Notes under the pieces: generated by a model
What the model was told of the DNA's origin: nothing
What the model saw: only the letters and a program-made list of their open reading frames with translations
Database searches by the model: none
Shown: positions 34,623-47,786 of the stretch, piece after piece
Layout: each line of letters opens with the position of its first letter
Numbering within the stretch: position 1 is the stretch's first letter
Assembly (NCBI GenBank): GCA_025506515.1
Contig: CM046442.1
Coordinates: 13,746,863 to 13,810,862 of the forward strand
Source: Flaveria trinervia
Taxonomy: Eukaryota; Streptophyta; Magnoliopsida; Asterales; Asteraceae
DNA: 64,000 nucleotides
Direction of reading: 5' to 3'
Translations under genes and position numbers: made by a program

Positions 34623-37335
34623 TGTGACGACCCTAAAAATAAGATTAAGAAAAATTAATCTACGAATAAATTCTCTTATATGTTATTTATTATTTGACTA
34701 ACCTACATATATATATTATAGATGTTTATGTGTATATATATATGTTATACGTATGCATGTGCCCGAATGCATAATCTTTTGATAGATATATACATACATA
34801 TATATATATATATATATGTAGTACGTATGCATGCTTGCATGCATAATATTCACGTGTGCATGTATGTAAAACTTTATGATATTACATATTTATATGATCA
34901 AAGCACATCTACATGTTGATAATAAATCATACATCAAACTAACCAAAAATACAACCCAACCAAACACCACAATACAATACAACATCTAAGAAACTTGACA
35001 TCAAAACAAAACTAAGCAAATCTTATACACTTAAACCTCAAACCAAAGCACCATTTAAGCTCAATACTCGGTTCATTAGAGCATTAAGCCATCCGATTAA
35101 CATCCTAAATATTAGTTAAACTTGTAATGATTACATGATGACTCAATGGCTCCCATGCTCGACACCTAGCAACACTTAGACACCAAGTTTGTTTCCTTGA
35201 ATGACACCTATTGAACCTATGATTAGCTTACTCATCCAAGCTAAGAGAAGCTTCATGATTAGTGCCATTTATGGCATCGACGAGACTCCCATAAGACCAT
35301 CCATTGGTCACTTCAACACAACCACACCACTACACACATCTCTACTCCCTCTAAGCTCTCGAGTCAGCACCTCTTCCGCCGTATACCATCATCATCAACA
35401 CCCTCGGTCACCTCCACTCTTCACCTCACGATCACTCTTCATCACTGCTCTTTCTCTCTATAACTCTCGGTTACCACCTTAGTTTCACCACAATCAAACG
35501 TCATTATCTTCCAACCGTTTGTTACAAGAAGAACAAGGCTTGGAGACTTGAAGACCTTCGCTTAATTCGGTTCGACAGAGAAAGAAGCTGCCATCAGTTA
35601 TCACTACCCTCTTTCGTTATCAAAATCAAGGTTTTAATCTCTAAACCATAACTAGTCAAGTTTACCAAAGTGTATATATATGTGTCTAAACAACACATAA
35701 ACAAACCTTATGGTTAAACCCATAAATTCTTCACATAATCATACAAATATGTTAATGTTATTGAAATAATACTAAAAAGGTTTTATAACCTGAAGAAAAG
35801 AGATGGATGTTGACAATCCAAAGTTATATAAAAGAAATTATCAATAAAAAGATGTATCAACTTACAAAAATCGGTTTAATATATATTTAACTGTGATTGT
35901 GGGAAAAAAATGTTATAGATATGTTTGGAATATTAGGAAGTAATATTCTGCAAAGTTTGATGATATTACTACAAGTAAAATAATTTCTACAAATTATCTA
36001 AGTATTTGGAAGAAAATTTTATGCTGGAAGAACTAAACCTGAAAAGTAGTTGAAAGAATTATATGTTGATTCTTATGATTTATAATATTTAAAGAAAAAT
36101 TTTCGTGACCTAATTCGAAGTTATGAATAAATTATGATTTTTAGAATTTTCTGCTATTCAAAAATCGGGAAAAATACTTAAACTGTGAAATAAATTATGA
36201 AAAATTTACAAAAAGTATAAAAATCTGAATAAGACAGTCTTTATAAAAATTAAAATTTTTGGGTATGTTCTGATATTTTTACCGAATATTGGTAAAATGT
36301 TGAAAATCATAAGAAAAGATTCTTCTGTGATTTAGGATCTAAGAAAAATTTGAGAACCTGTAAATGTTATGAAAAATATTCTGATCAAGTTTGATAATTT
36401 TTAGAGACCCGAAGGTATTTCTAATGATTAGTACAAGTATTGTAATGATTATAGAAAATAATATGAAAAAGCATTAAAACATAAAAATTTGATATGTTAT
36501 GTTTAATTTATGGATCTCTTTATTGTAAAAATTTCATGATATATATTTGAGGTACTGAAAATTTTGAAAAAATATATATTTTCTAAACTAAGAATATTTT
36601 GTTTATAGGTTATCTCTTCAAGTAAAGGTGAGACTCATAGCCCCATTTTATTCTTATAAATTTTTAGGGGAAAAAGCGTATTGTTTTATGATTGATGCAA
36701 TTATGTAAAATTTTGAGATGTACTGTCATTTATGTTACAACCATTAATTCGGATGTGGAACCGTTGGATAATATAGGTAACGCTACTTAGGAAAATATTT
36801 CCTGCACCAACAGAATGAGTGTTGTGATGCTATATTATCTAATTTTATAAATTATGATATGACAATTATAAATCATCTGAGTATTATGTAAGGTTTGGTT
36901 GTATATGATGCATCAAAATATATTGTTTAAAGTTTAAACCTATGATCTCACCAATATTATGTTGACAAGTTTGAGTATGCTTTTTCAGAAAGTTATCATG
37001 AGTAACAGCATAATGTTTTCTTTTGATGTTTACAACGGCTGGGGAGAAATCATGACAAAAGTGTGTGTTAATCTAACTGTTAACATGTATGATCTCAACT
37101 TATCAGTGGACACGCACTTCCATCGTCACTGACGATATAGCTACTAAATTATATGCTTGTAATAGGATTACGTTAGATCAAATTTTGACTATATATGATT
37201 TGATGTAATCCAAATTATATAATTATATGTGATGTTATGCTTTGTTGTACATAATTGTTTAATTGAACAATCAATGAGTTCTGACCAAACAAGTCACACC
37301 TAAATAGCATCTCATGCTTCCGCCGGGATGTGATA
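34623..37335 (+). repeat. LTR of the truncated gypsy element
   Basis: It begins TGTGACGACCCTAAAA immediately after the 60-bp repeat and ends TTCCGCCGGGATGTGATA, a decayed version of the TGTGACA end seen in the other gypsy LTRs. The 93-codon frame at 35201-35482 is not recognised and lies within the LTR. Confidence 0.7.
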
Positions 37336-37338
37336 AGT

Positions 37339-37350
37339 TGGTATTAGAGT
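37339..37350 (+). promoter_or_regulatory. Decayed primer binding site
   Basis: TGGTATTAGAGT, three bases after the LTR end, differs from TGGTATCAGAGC at two positions. Confidence 0.65.
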
Positions 37351-37509
37351 CATTGGCTATAGAAAATTAGGTATTATAAAATGCTTAGACTATAACCATA
37401 CGCTCAAGATATGTTAAGAATAATTAATGATATATATGATATGATTTTATGTGAAAATAGTAAATTTATGTGAATTATGTGAATTTTGTGATTATATATC
37501 ATTAAAAGA

Positions 37510-37610
<101 letters not shown>

Positions 37611-37676
37611 ACATGAAATTTTATGAAAATGTATTACTAACTTTTTGCCAAAAATTTTAAAGAAATTTTTGCAGTT

Positions 37677-38141
37677 TTGAATCCAGATAACTATCCCAGT
37701 GAGACTGATCCTTCTGAGTACTCAGACCATAACAACTTTAGGGAAATAACACTTGAACCAGAACCCCAACAAGTTATGGAAACTCCTCAAACTAAAGTTG
37801 AGAATAATCTTAAACCAAAATTTTATGTCCAACGTGCACCAGTAAACATCGGAGGATATACAATCCAGACCCCTAGGAAGAAGATACGACGAGGAGAAAG
37901 ATTTTTGGCTAAACAAGTAGAAAATATGGAGACTCAAAACTCTGATTCTCCCAGGAACGAAGAAACAGTAACTAAAAGACAAAAGCTGAATAAGGATCAG
38001 ATAAAAACAGTCCAACAGATGCTTAAAGAGCTTAAGAAAATACAACGGAAAATCCGGAAGATCCAGAAGGATGTTAAAGAATTAAAAACATCTAAGAATA
38101 ATATCTTTAAAAAAATATGGAATTGGATTCATGGCAATTAA
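37677..38141 (+). CDS. Lys-rich coiled-coil frame in truncated gypsy (gag-like, uncertain)
   Basis: The frame of 154 codons has no ATG at its start (it opens with TTG) and follows an acceptor-like TTTTTGCAG, so it may be an exon or the rest of a longer frame. The first part is acidic and Pro/Ser/Thr-rich. The second half is a Lys/Gln-rich helix with heptad-like spacing (QMLKELKKIQRKIRKIQKDV), ending in IFKKIWNWIHGN. Its place after LTR and primer site suggests a gag-type protein. It lacks a zinc knuckle, and I cannot assign a family. Confidence 0.4.
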   Translation: MNPDNYPSETDPSEYSDHNNFREITLEPEPQQVMETPQTKVENNLKPKFYVQRAPVNIGGYTIQTPRKKIRRGERFLAKQVENMETQNSDSPRNEETVTKRQKLNKDQIKTVQQMLKELKKIQRKIRKIQKDVKELKTSKNNIFKKIWNWIHGN

Positions 38142-38198
38142 AATTTCTATCTAAAGTTCTAACATATGAAAATAAATTGAAATTTAATGATATATATG

Positions 38199-38973
38199 TG
38201 TAGAGATTAATGAAGAGGCTGATGCAACCTAAATATCTTTAGTCTTTCCTGCATGCTGCGCAAGTGCATTAAAGTGGAATGCTTCGGAAGTTTCACATGT
38301 GCAACAGAAATACTCTAAGTGTAAAATCTTCAGAAGCCAAAGATGAAGTCTTCCGAAGCCTTAGAGACAAAGTCTTCTGAAGCTTCAAGTTCATGAAGAT
38401 AGATTTCTTCCGAAGACTTTTAGTAACATGCTTTATCTGATGTACTATTCCATAAAGCTGGACACCTTTCCACTACAACTCTGCAAGTCACCAACTAACA
38501 TGGTTTGGTGAAAAGGTCCATGCTTTTGGCAACTGTACATTGAGGTCTTGAGTCTGTAAATTTCTACTTTATGTACTTTATCCTTTTTGTAATAGATAAG
38601 GATGTGAGCTATGGCATGTCATAGTCACTAGTCAAAAGACAATCTGCCTTTTGACTCTACAATTGATTTTGTGTGGTCTAGTCAATTGTATCCAGCTGGC
38701 TTTCAAAGTATAGCCGGCTGTAGGATGTTGTATAAGTATCTCATGTTCTTGTATCTTTCGAATATGATTTGTAACACTTGTAATAGAACATAGAGAAAGC
38801 AATATACTGTATTCTTGAAAACCATACACTTGTGTTCTTTATGTTCTATCTCTTACATTACTTGTGTTCTTAGTGTCTTATCTTGGTTAATCCAGTTTAC
38901 TGTTTGATTAAAGTTTGGTTAATCTCCTCTTTGTGTTGTTGTGTTGTAACTCACACCCTTCAACGCTCCTGCA
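38199..38973 (+). repeat. 5' LTR of SIRE-like copia
   Basis: It begins TGTAGAGATTAATGAAG and ends CAACGCTCCTGCA. It holds four to five GCTTCCGAAG-like motifs. It lacks a 22-bp segment with one such motif that the 3' LTR has near 52481-52502. Confidence 0.93.
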
Positions 38974-38975
38974 TT

Positions 38976-38987
38976 TGGTATCAGAGC
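38976..38987 (+). promoter_or_regulatory. Primer binding site of SIRE-like copia
   Basis: TGGTATCAGAGC follows the LTR end by two bases. Confidence 0.9.
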
Positions 38988-39055
38988 TTTCAGGCTCTTG
39001 ATATAAGATCTCACCATCGTAAGATCCCTCACACACACAACTACCAACTTTTCAA

Positions 39056-41647
39056 ATGGCAGCCATTTCCAAAACTGATATAGAAACTGGAACCATGAAC
39101 AAGTCCCCACTAATCACTCTTGATGAGTTTGACACCTGGTGTTTAAGAATGGAAGGTTTCATCAGGTCTCTTGATTCAAGAATGTGGGAGTCTATTAAGA
39201 ATGGACCTTTCATACCCAGCACACCCTCTGCTACTGGTGCTGGTATGATCCCCAAGGATGTGGTTAACTACTCTGATGAAGATAGAAAGATAGTAGAGAT
39301 AGACAGGAAAGCCATGACAACTCTTCAAACTGCCCTTCCAAACTCTGTGTACAGAGGTTTCAAGAAGTGCAAAACAACTAAGCAGCTGTGGGATGCACTG
39401 AAACTGATGTATGAGGGTTCCTCTGAAGCTAAAGAGAACAAGAAGGATCTCTTGAAGCAGCAGTTTGAAAACTTCATTTTCAAAACAGGTGAGACGACTC
39501 AACAATACTTCAGGTATGTTGAGATTGTGGATACCCTAGTGGATGGAGGAGTTTCTCTTGAGAATAGAGACATTGTAAGGAAGTTCATGTCCTCACTTCC
39601 TAGGCAATGGACACACCACTGTGTGGTGATCAAGAGAATTGAAAATCTCAAAACTCTCACTCTGACAGAGTTATATTGGATTCTCAGTGGCTACCAGATG
39701 GAGATGAACATGCAGGGTTCATCTAGCAACTCCAACAATCAAATGGATTCAGCCCTACATGTGGTTGAAAGGGAAAGCATAGAACCCAAACATCATCTTA
39801 TATGCTACCCTGACAACTCACCCAAGGGTCCTTTCATCACCTTCCCAGAGACACCAAGGTAGAACTACACTCAAGGAAGCCCATTCCAAGAGACAAGCTC
39901 TTCTCAAGCATTTGTGTCTTCTGATGAAAGCTATGGCAACTCTCTTTTCACTCTTGAAGACCTGGACTGTATCCATCCAGATGATCTGGAGTACATGGAA
40001 ATAGTCCAGCAGATGGCTCTTCTCACTCACAGAGCCAAGAAGTTCTATAAGAGGACTGGAAGGAAGTTCCCGAGCAATGCAACCAGTGGAAAGTTTGGAC
40101 TGGACAAAGGCAAAGTCAAGTGTTACAACTATAACTTGATGGGCCACTTTACCAGAGAGTGTAAGGCACCTAGAACAAATGGTGGCCAAACACAATCCAG
40201 ACCAAACTACACTGACAAAGCTCTCCATAATGAGAAGTCAAAGCAGCAAGCTGCTATTGCTGTTGAAGAAGGAGGCTTTGACTGGAGCTTTCAGGTTGAA
40301 GATGCCTCTCCAAACCAAGCACTGATGGCAGATCATGATGAAGCCAAGGTATTGGAACATCTCTGTACTCCTGAATGCATTGCTAAAGTTAACAGGTACA
40401 GGTCCTATAACTTGGAACTGAGATCTGATATTGAGTCCTTAAACATTTTAAAATCTGATTTTAGAAAGTCTAAAAATGATTATAAGCTGAAAATAGAGGA
40501 CTTAGAGAAAACCATTTCAGTTCTAAAACATGAACACATAGATTTTAGGACTCAAATTAAAGATCTCATAACCAAGTTAACTGAGTGCCAGGCTGAGCTT
40601 GTGATCAACAAAGCCAGGGTAGAAAAGAGTGTTCTTGAAGAAGAGACCTTCAAGAACATGATATCCTCATCCTTGCACAACAAAGTGTGCTATCAAAATA
40701 GACAGGGACTGGGATCCAATGAGATAGCTCATCCACACACAATCTTGTCAGTAAGATCTCCTAGGTGTGGAATTTGTGAAGATGAGCTTCCTCTCATAGA
40801 TACTATGAGTGAGGAGGATGAAGAAGAGATAGTGAAGAATCCCTCTACAAAGAGTGAAGAGGAGGATTCCAAGAAGGGCCACTATCCTTCTGAGGAGAAA
40901 GTGAAGACTGTGATGACTAAGTCCATGAGAAAGAACTTGATCAGAAAGAGCAAAAGAAAGGCAAGGAAGGCTCAAAAGATCAAGGCTACTTTTGACTCTA
41001 AGCAGAAACAAGTTTTTATTTCTGCAGGGTTTAAAGTGGTAGGGACTGAAGGCATCAACCAAAACTCTGCTAAGAGTTCTGGTTCTTGCTCAACTCATCT
41101 CAGAAGTAAGAAGAAGACTGATCTGCTGTGTACCACTGCTGCACAGCCTGGTCCATCAAACTCCAAGCACAGTTCTCAGCCTAAGAGGACTGTCTCAGCA
41201 TCTGCAAAGATGAAGGTGGAGAAGATAAGTGACCAAAGACAGTCTTACTCTCAAGACAAGGCTCTTGTGAAGAAGAAGATGAACTGTGTTATGTGTGACA
41301 GCACCACTCACATTGCCAAGGATTGTCCCTTCAATCCTAAAGGTACTGTCCATATAGCCAAAACAAAGGCTTCAAAGAGTTCTAAGAAGATTCAGGCTTC
41401 GGAAGGAAAACCAGTTTCCTTCGTAAGTTTCAAATCTAACAAGAAGGGAAGTGGAAAATTCTCTTCGGAAGAGCATTTGGTCTCGGAAGAAAGGAGTTCT
41501 TCCGAAGCACTGAAGTCTGCTGCAGTATTTGCAGAATCTTCCGAAGGTTCAGTCATCAAAACTTCTGAAACTCCAAAAGTTTCTAAAGTCTTAAAGGTCA
41601 AGTCCAAGACTCCAAAGGTGGTGTGGAGTCTAAGAAAGACCAAGTGA
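39056..41647 (+). pseudogene. gag, SIRE-like copia (one in-frame stop)
   Basis: A single frame runs from MAAISKTDIETG to 41647 with one TAG at 39860-39862. It has the capsid-type start (ITLDEFDTWCLRMEGFIRS, ALPNSVYRGFKKCKTTKQLW), and a first zinc knuckle reading CYNYNLMGHFTREC, whose second Cys has become Tyr. A long coiled coil follows (about residues 440-540), then an acidic and Lys-rich region and a second knuckle CVMCDSTTHIAKDC. The C-terminal part holds several GCTTCGGAAG-like motifs within codons. Gag of this size (about 860 codons) is typical of SIRE. Confidence 0.88.
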
Positions 41648-41799
41648 CTGAGATTTCTCCATCAAAAAACAGCTCAAGATCCTTTTAGTACAACCATAGG
41701 ATCTATTAATGTTAATTACCTTCTGCAAGTGAGCCCAAGACAAGCAAGGCTTGGGTTTCCAGATGTAACTAATCATTCTTTTTTGTGCAGGGACAACTG

Positions 41800-43570
41800 A
41801 AGACAGACAGAAATGTTTGGATCATAGACAGTGCCTGCTCCAGGCACATGACTGGTAATAGGTCACTACTTTAGAACTTTGAAAGGATTGATGGAGGACC
41901 TGTTGCTTTTGGAGGAGATAAAGGTGGTACATTTCTGGAAGGGGCAAGGTCACAAATGGTAAGCTCAGCATTGAAAAGGTAAACTTTATTAAGGAGTTTG
42001 GATACAATCTTCTGAGTGTATCTCAATTTTGTGATCAGAGTCATAATATGCTCTTTACTGAGCATGAGTGCATTGTTCTTAAGCCTGGTGTGGTCATTCC
42101 TCATCAGCATATCCTGCTTAGAGCCCCCAGGAAATGAAACATGTACAAGATGGATTTGCAAGAAACCTCTCCCTCCGGAGAAGTTTCATGCTTTATATCT
42201 AAAGCCAATAGTGATGAGTCTTTCCTATGGCATAAAAGAATATGCCATGTAAACTTTAAGAACATGAATAAATTTATTAAGCATGATCTGGTAACTGGAA
42301 TGCAAAGAAAGAGTTTACAAGTGACGATCACTGTGTTGCATGCCTGAAAGGGAAGCAACATAAGGTATCTCATAAGCCTAAGAAATGAACTCCATCACTA
42401 CACCCCTACACTTGTTACATATGATCTCTTTGGCCCCACCAGTGTAATGAGTATAGGAAGGACCTTATACTGTCTAGTGATCACAGATGATTTTACAAGA
42501 TTCACTTGGGTCTTTTTCCTTAGAACTAAGGATGAGACTCCTGAGATTCTGAAGAATTTCATCTTAAAGATTGAGAATCAGTCTGATCACAAGGTCAAAA
42601 TCATAAGATGTGATCAAGGAACAGAATTCAAGAACCAAACCCTTGATACATTTTGTGATGAAAAAGGTATTGCAAGACAATTTAGTGCTCCCAGGACTCC
42701 TCAGCAAAATGGTGTTGTTGAGAGGAGAAACAAGACACTGATTGAAGCTGCAAGAACCATGTTGTCTGACTCTAAACTGCCCATCACCTTCTGGGCAGAG
42801 GCAGTCAACACTGCCTGCTATATGCAGAACAGAGTTTTAGTAGTTAAGACTCATGGCAAGACTCCATATGAACTTTGACACAAGATAAAACCTTTCATCG
42901 GTTTTCTTAGGTCATTTGGATGTCCTTGCACCATTTTGAATACCAAAGATCAAATTGCCAAGTTTGCTGAGAAATCAGATGATGGACACTTTATTGGATA
43001 TTCTTCCCAAGCTAAGGCTTATAGAGAGTACAATCTCAGAACTAGAATACTTGAGGAGTCAGCCAATGTGACCTTCAATGAACACACCCCATGTGTTGCT
43101 GGTTCTGGTCCAGAGTGGCTATTTGTTCTTGATTTGGTTACTAACTGTTTTAACAAATCTTGTGAAATGTTTTAGGATCTACAGAAGATTTAAATACAGG
43201 TGATTCTGATCCAAGATTTGAGCTAGGAAGATCTTCAAGTCATACATCTTCAACTCCAGTTGGAACTACTTCTGCAAATGAGGTTTCTATCAGCACAACA
43301 ATGACAAATTCAGCTGACACATCTGGTATGCCTTCAAATTTCAGCTCAGAGGCTCTACAACCAGATAAGAACACCTCAACTGTGGAAGGCAACAATGGTG
43401 ATGGTGACAGTGACCAAGAATTTCTTGATGCCACTAATCATACCATAGATGAGAACATCAATGATGTCACACACTGCTTGGATCAAGTTTCACTTGAAAA
43501 GTGTGCTGATGTGGTGGGAGAAACATTTATGCCAGATCTAAATTTTTCTAATTTAGATCTTTCTCAATAA
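41800..43570 (+). pseudogene. Protease, GAG-pre-integrase and integrase, SIRE-like copia
   Basis: Protease starts near 41811 with NVWIIDSACSRHMTG; the usual DSG is DSA here. GAG-pre-integrase (ESFLWHKRICHVNFKNMN) is near 42210. The integrase core at 42447-42878 has VITDDFTRFTWVFFL, IIRCDQGTEFKNQ and RTPQQNGVVERRNKTLIE, so its three acidic residues are present. One TGA (42876-42878) interrupts the frame, which continues in phase with CPCTILNTKDQIAKF and HFIGYSSQAKAYR. Other breaks lie between 41870 and 42400. Confidence 0.86.
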
Positions 43571-43599
43571 CTTGTTGTGATTCCTTAGCTTAGGATCCA

Positions 43600-45235
43600 C
43601 AAGTCTCATCCTACCACAAACATCATTGGAGATGTTGTTTCCGGGGTAAAGACAAGAGGACAAACCCATGAAGCAAATGTTTGTCTTCACTCTTGTTTTC
43701 TATCCCAGATAGAGCCAAAGAAAGTTGAGGAAGCTCTAAAGGATGGAAGTTGGGTTGAAGCTATGCAACAAGAGCTGCTTCAATTCAAAAGACAGAAAGT
43801 TTGGAACCTTGTCCTCTTCCTTTTGGGAAGACTATCATAGGAACCAAATGGGTGTTTAGGAACAAGAAATATGATAGAGGCATCATCATCAAGAACAAAG
43901 CTAGACTGGTTGTTCAAGGATACACACAAGAAGAAGGGATTGACTACACTGATGTCTTTGCTCCAGTGGCAAGATTAGAAGCTGTTAGGATATTCCTGGC
44001 ATTTGCTGCATCCAAGAACTTCAAGGTCTTTCAACTTGATGTGAAATGTGCCTTTTTATATGGAGTAATAGATGAAGAAGTTTATGTTAAACAGCCATCT
44101 GGTTTCGTAGATCCTGATTATTCTTATTATGTCTGCAAGCTTGATAAAGCTCTCTATGGGTTACATCAGACACCCAGGAAATGGTATGAAACACTATCTG
44201 AGTATCTCTGTAACATGGATACAGTAGAGGTACTATAGATGGAACTCTTTTCATCAAAGGACAAGGAAAAGACATATTGCTAGTTCAAGTATATGTGGAT
44301 GACATCATCTTTGGTTCAACCAATCCAAAGCTCTGCAAAGACTTTGAGAAGCTGATGAAAGACAGATTTGAAATGAGTGCCATGGGGGAACTCAATTTCT
44401 TTCTCGGAATTCAAGTGAAGCAAGTTGAAGATGGCATTTTCATAAGTCAGTCAAAGTATGTTCAAGACATACTCAAAAGGTTCAATATGACTGAATGTAA
44501 GATTGCTAAGACACCCATAGCCAGAAACCACTCCCTTGGTCCTGATCTTGAGGGGGAGTGTGTAGATGAACACTTATACAGGGCTATGATTGGGTCTCTT
44601 ATGTATCTTACTGCTAGCAGGCCTGATATCATGTTTGCTACATGCATCTGTGTAAGATATCAAGCCAACTCTAAGATGTCTCACCTTATCACTGTCAAAA
44701 GGATTCTAAGACACCTCAAAGGTGCATCAACACTTGGTCTATGGTATCCCAAAAATTCGGACTTCAATCTGTATGCTTATACAGATAGTGATTATGGTGG
44801 TTGCAATATGACTGCAAAGTCTACATCTGGGGGATGTCAATTTATTGGTGGAAGGGTTGTCTCATGGCAATGCAAGAAACAATCCTATGTCTCTACATCA
44901 ACTGCTGAAGCTGAATACATTGCTGCCGCTAGCTGCTGTGCTCAAGTGCTTTGGATTCAGAATCAAATGCTAGACTATGGGTTAAATTTCAAGAAGACTC
45001 CAATCCATATAGACAACAACAGTACTATCTCAATTACAGAGAATCCTGTGCAGCACTCAAGGACAAAGCACATCAATATCAGGTATCATCTAATAAGAGA
45101 TAATTATGAAAAAGGATTAATTAAACTAGTCAAGATTCACACAGATGAAAATATGCTGATTTGTTTACAAAAGCTTTTGATGAACAAAGATTTAAATATC
45201 TAATATTAGCTATTGGGATGATCAACCTTGAGTAA
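43600..45235 (+). pseudogene. Reverse transcriptase and RNase H, SIRE-like copia
   Basis: RT is in two frames: 43801-44238 (KARLVVQGYTQEEGIDY, VFQLDVKCAFLYG, LYGLHQTPRKWY) and 44277-45203 (LVQVYVDDIIFGSTN, the catalytic box). The second frame continues into RNase H with YTDSDYGGC, STAEAEYIAAASC and RTKHINIRYHLIRD. A shift in the DLFTKAF motif near 45160 ends it early. The original stop would be TAA at 45233-45235, 19 bases before the solo LTR. Confidence 0.88.
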
Positions 45236-45253
45236 ATTTTTCTTAATACTAAT

Positions 45254-47786
45254 TGTAACATCTCGTATTTTTGTTAACTAAAAGTTAACTTCGTTTACTC
45301 TTACAAGGGTTATTATTTGTCAATTTTAAAACTCATGTGTTCTTTGTGCTTATTCTTTATTGTCATTGGGTTTTATGAAATGTTAAGTATAAATAATAAT
45401 AATAATAATGTTAATATTAATAAAAGTAAATATAATAAAAAGTAATAATAATAAATAATAGTATTAGTAATAATAAGATTACTTTTAATAAGGTTACTTA
45501 TAATTTATAAGGGTTATTAAACTTAACCATGTTTAAAACATAAACTTAAATTAAGTTTGGGGGTTTTATTTGTCAATTTGGAAACTTAAAATAGAACTTT
45601 TAAGCATGAAATGATAACTATTAGACTAAAAGGGGCCAAAGTGTAAAGTTTTAAACTTTCAACCCAAACCCCTGCCCACTCCCGATTTCCCGGCCGGCCT
45701 CCGGCCACCGCCGGCCGCGGCCTCCGGCGAGTCCTAAAACCGCTTCAAGCGGCCGATTTTTAATCCAAAAATCATCCCGAACCCCGCTAAAGCATGATTT
45801 GAACCTAAAGACAACAATTAATAGCATTTAAACGTCGGTTAACAAGTTCAATCGAAGCGGTAACCGAAGCCTTAAACCTCCGCAGCCGTTCGAGCCTTAA
45901 ACACCCATAATAATTCAATTGATTTAATCAGATCAAACGTTTGTCTACCTTTAATCATATTCAACTTCCAATTTCTCTCCTGAAACACACAAATTTTACA
46001 CCTTCGAATAACCGTTGCAACCGCAACCTTTTCTATACTCGAACACCAATCTCCGAACTTCAGACCTGAAATTGATAGAGGGTTTTTGCTCACAAAGGTC
46101 TTTGGAAGCTTTCTGTAACACGAATTTGAGTATTGAGGTCGTTTGCAACTTGAACCGGTCTTAGTTTAACCGCGAATTTTCTTCGATCGTTTACTGTCAA
46201 TTCGGTATCAATCGAGTAAGTTAGATATATCAATGAACTCGTTTTGTGAGGGGAACAAAAGCCCCAACTTAATTGGGTTCACAATGTTGTTTTGACCTTC
46301 GATTTGGGGGTAAACAATTCTAGGGTTCATGAGAATCGGGTGGGATCTTGTGTCAGTGTTTTTAAGGTTTAGGAACCTAATCTAAACGCGGCTGAGAGCC
46401 TTTAGTTCACTGGTAAAACACACGACCACTAAACAAGAGGTCCCCGGTTCAAATCCGGGGACCTCAAGTATTTTTTTTAGGCCTTTTTGGCCTTCAAATT
46501 TAATGTTAAAAATTTCTAAAAATTATGAAAAATCATTTTCATAACTTTGTTTCTTTTAAAACTATTTAATCATTTTTCTGTAATTTATTTATAAAAATAC
46601 CTTATAATTTTTATTTAATATCCTAAAGTTAATAATATAGCTAGCATATTTTTTTATAAAATTTAGACTTTAAATAGTAGTTTAATTTACACGAACTATT
46701 ATTTCAAACATTGCCTTTAAATTATTGTTTAATTTGTGTTCATTTTTATTTAATTATAAAATTATCTAAACTTTATAAACATTACAAAATTATTATAAAA
46801 CATATTCTTAATCCATATATATTTATATAAATTATAAATAAAATCGTTCCCATGAAAATATAATTGAGTTCTATTTAACAATAATAATTAACAAAACCCC
46901 AAACATCAAGTTGATTTTCTTAGTCCTTGTTAAATATTGTAAAGCTTTAATCTTGTAAATATATATATTTAGGTGTCTTGTGACGATACACCTTGGAGCG
47001 ACGCTTGTTATTATTCTTATTAATCGCCATTATATATTTATTGTCAAGTGAGTTTTCCTTGCCCCCTTTTTACTTTATTTCACACTATTTTGGGGTGAAA
47101 CATGATTACTTATACATAATGCACTTGTAAACGTTTAGACTTGTAAAGCACTTGCAATTCATATTTTGTCATGGTTAGTTGTGTATTGTAAGTGTTTATA
47201 TGAGATACATAGTTTGTTTACAATCATTAACTATTGCTAGCCTGGCGACGTCTTAGATCTTTGGGCCTGACAAGCCTATTTGGTGCTAAAGTCGATGTAT
47301 TGCCGACTCCTAGGAGCCGTATGCTTGTGCACTAGGGAACCGAATACACTTAGCCAATCTTTTATACTTGTAATCAAGTCGAGGTTTGGTTGTAACGATA
47401 TGTGTTCTATAACCTTACTATCTTATAACCTATGACATGAATTGCTACTTGTAACCTTTTTCATATTATGTATGAAAACCTTGGAAACTCACCAACTATT
47501 TTTAGTTGACTCTTATTTTTTTATCATGTTTCAGGTCAACCTCAAGTTTAAAGTGAACCTTTTGAAGCATGCTATAATCTAGGACTTGAACCTAGATAAT
47601 GAAATAAAAAGTTACATTATGTTATGTTATGTTTAACTTATTTCTTGTATAAGTCATATGATTGTATTTTTTTTCATTTCAAGACTTATGATAACAATAT
47701 TTACAATTTAATATAGCGTTATGTGGCTGTGAACAATCTTAACCCTCACATCTCGACGTTTCCGCCGTCAAGGTTGGGGTGTGACA
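45254..47786 (+). mobile_element. Solo LTR of a Ty3/gypsy element
   Basis: It begins TGTAACATCTCGTATTT and ends CAAGGTTGGGGTGTGACA, as the outer gypsy LTRs do, and aligns with them in the first 100 and last 800 bases. The middle is divergent, so it is a third family or a distant subfamily. It is flanked by CTAAT and CAAAT, a target duplication with one change. No internal sequence is left, so it arose by LTR-LTR recombination. It separates pol from the env-like region of the SIRE element. Confidence 0.9.
46388..46479 (+). promoter_or_regulatory. tRNA-like module in solo LTR
   Basis: An A-box-like TAGTTCACTGGTAAAAC (from 46403) is followed by the B-box-like GGTTCAAATCC (46446-46456) in a perfect 11-bp hairpin (GAGGTCCCCGG pairs with CCGGGGACCTC around TTCAAAT). 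Eight T (46471-46478) lie 11 bases further on. The hairpin copies a tRNA T-arm, but what would be the acceptor 3' strand pairs with its neighbour instead of a 5' acceptor strand. Confidence 0.5.

Noticed and set aside
35201..35482. 93-codon frame in the truncated gypsy LTR
   Set aside because: It lies inside the LTR, and has low-complexity Ser/His/Pro content without known motifs.
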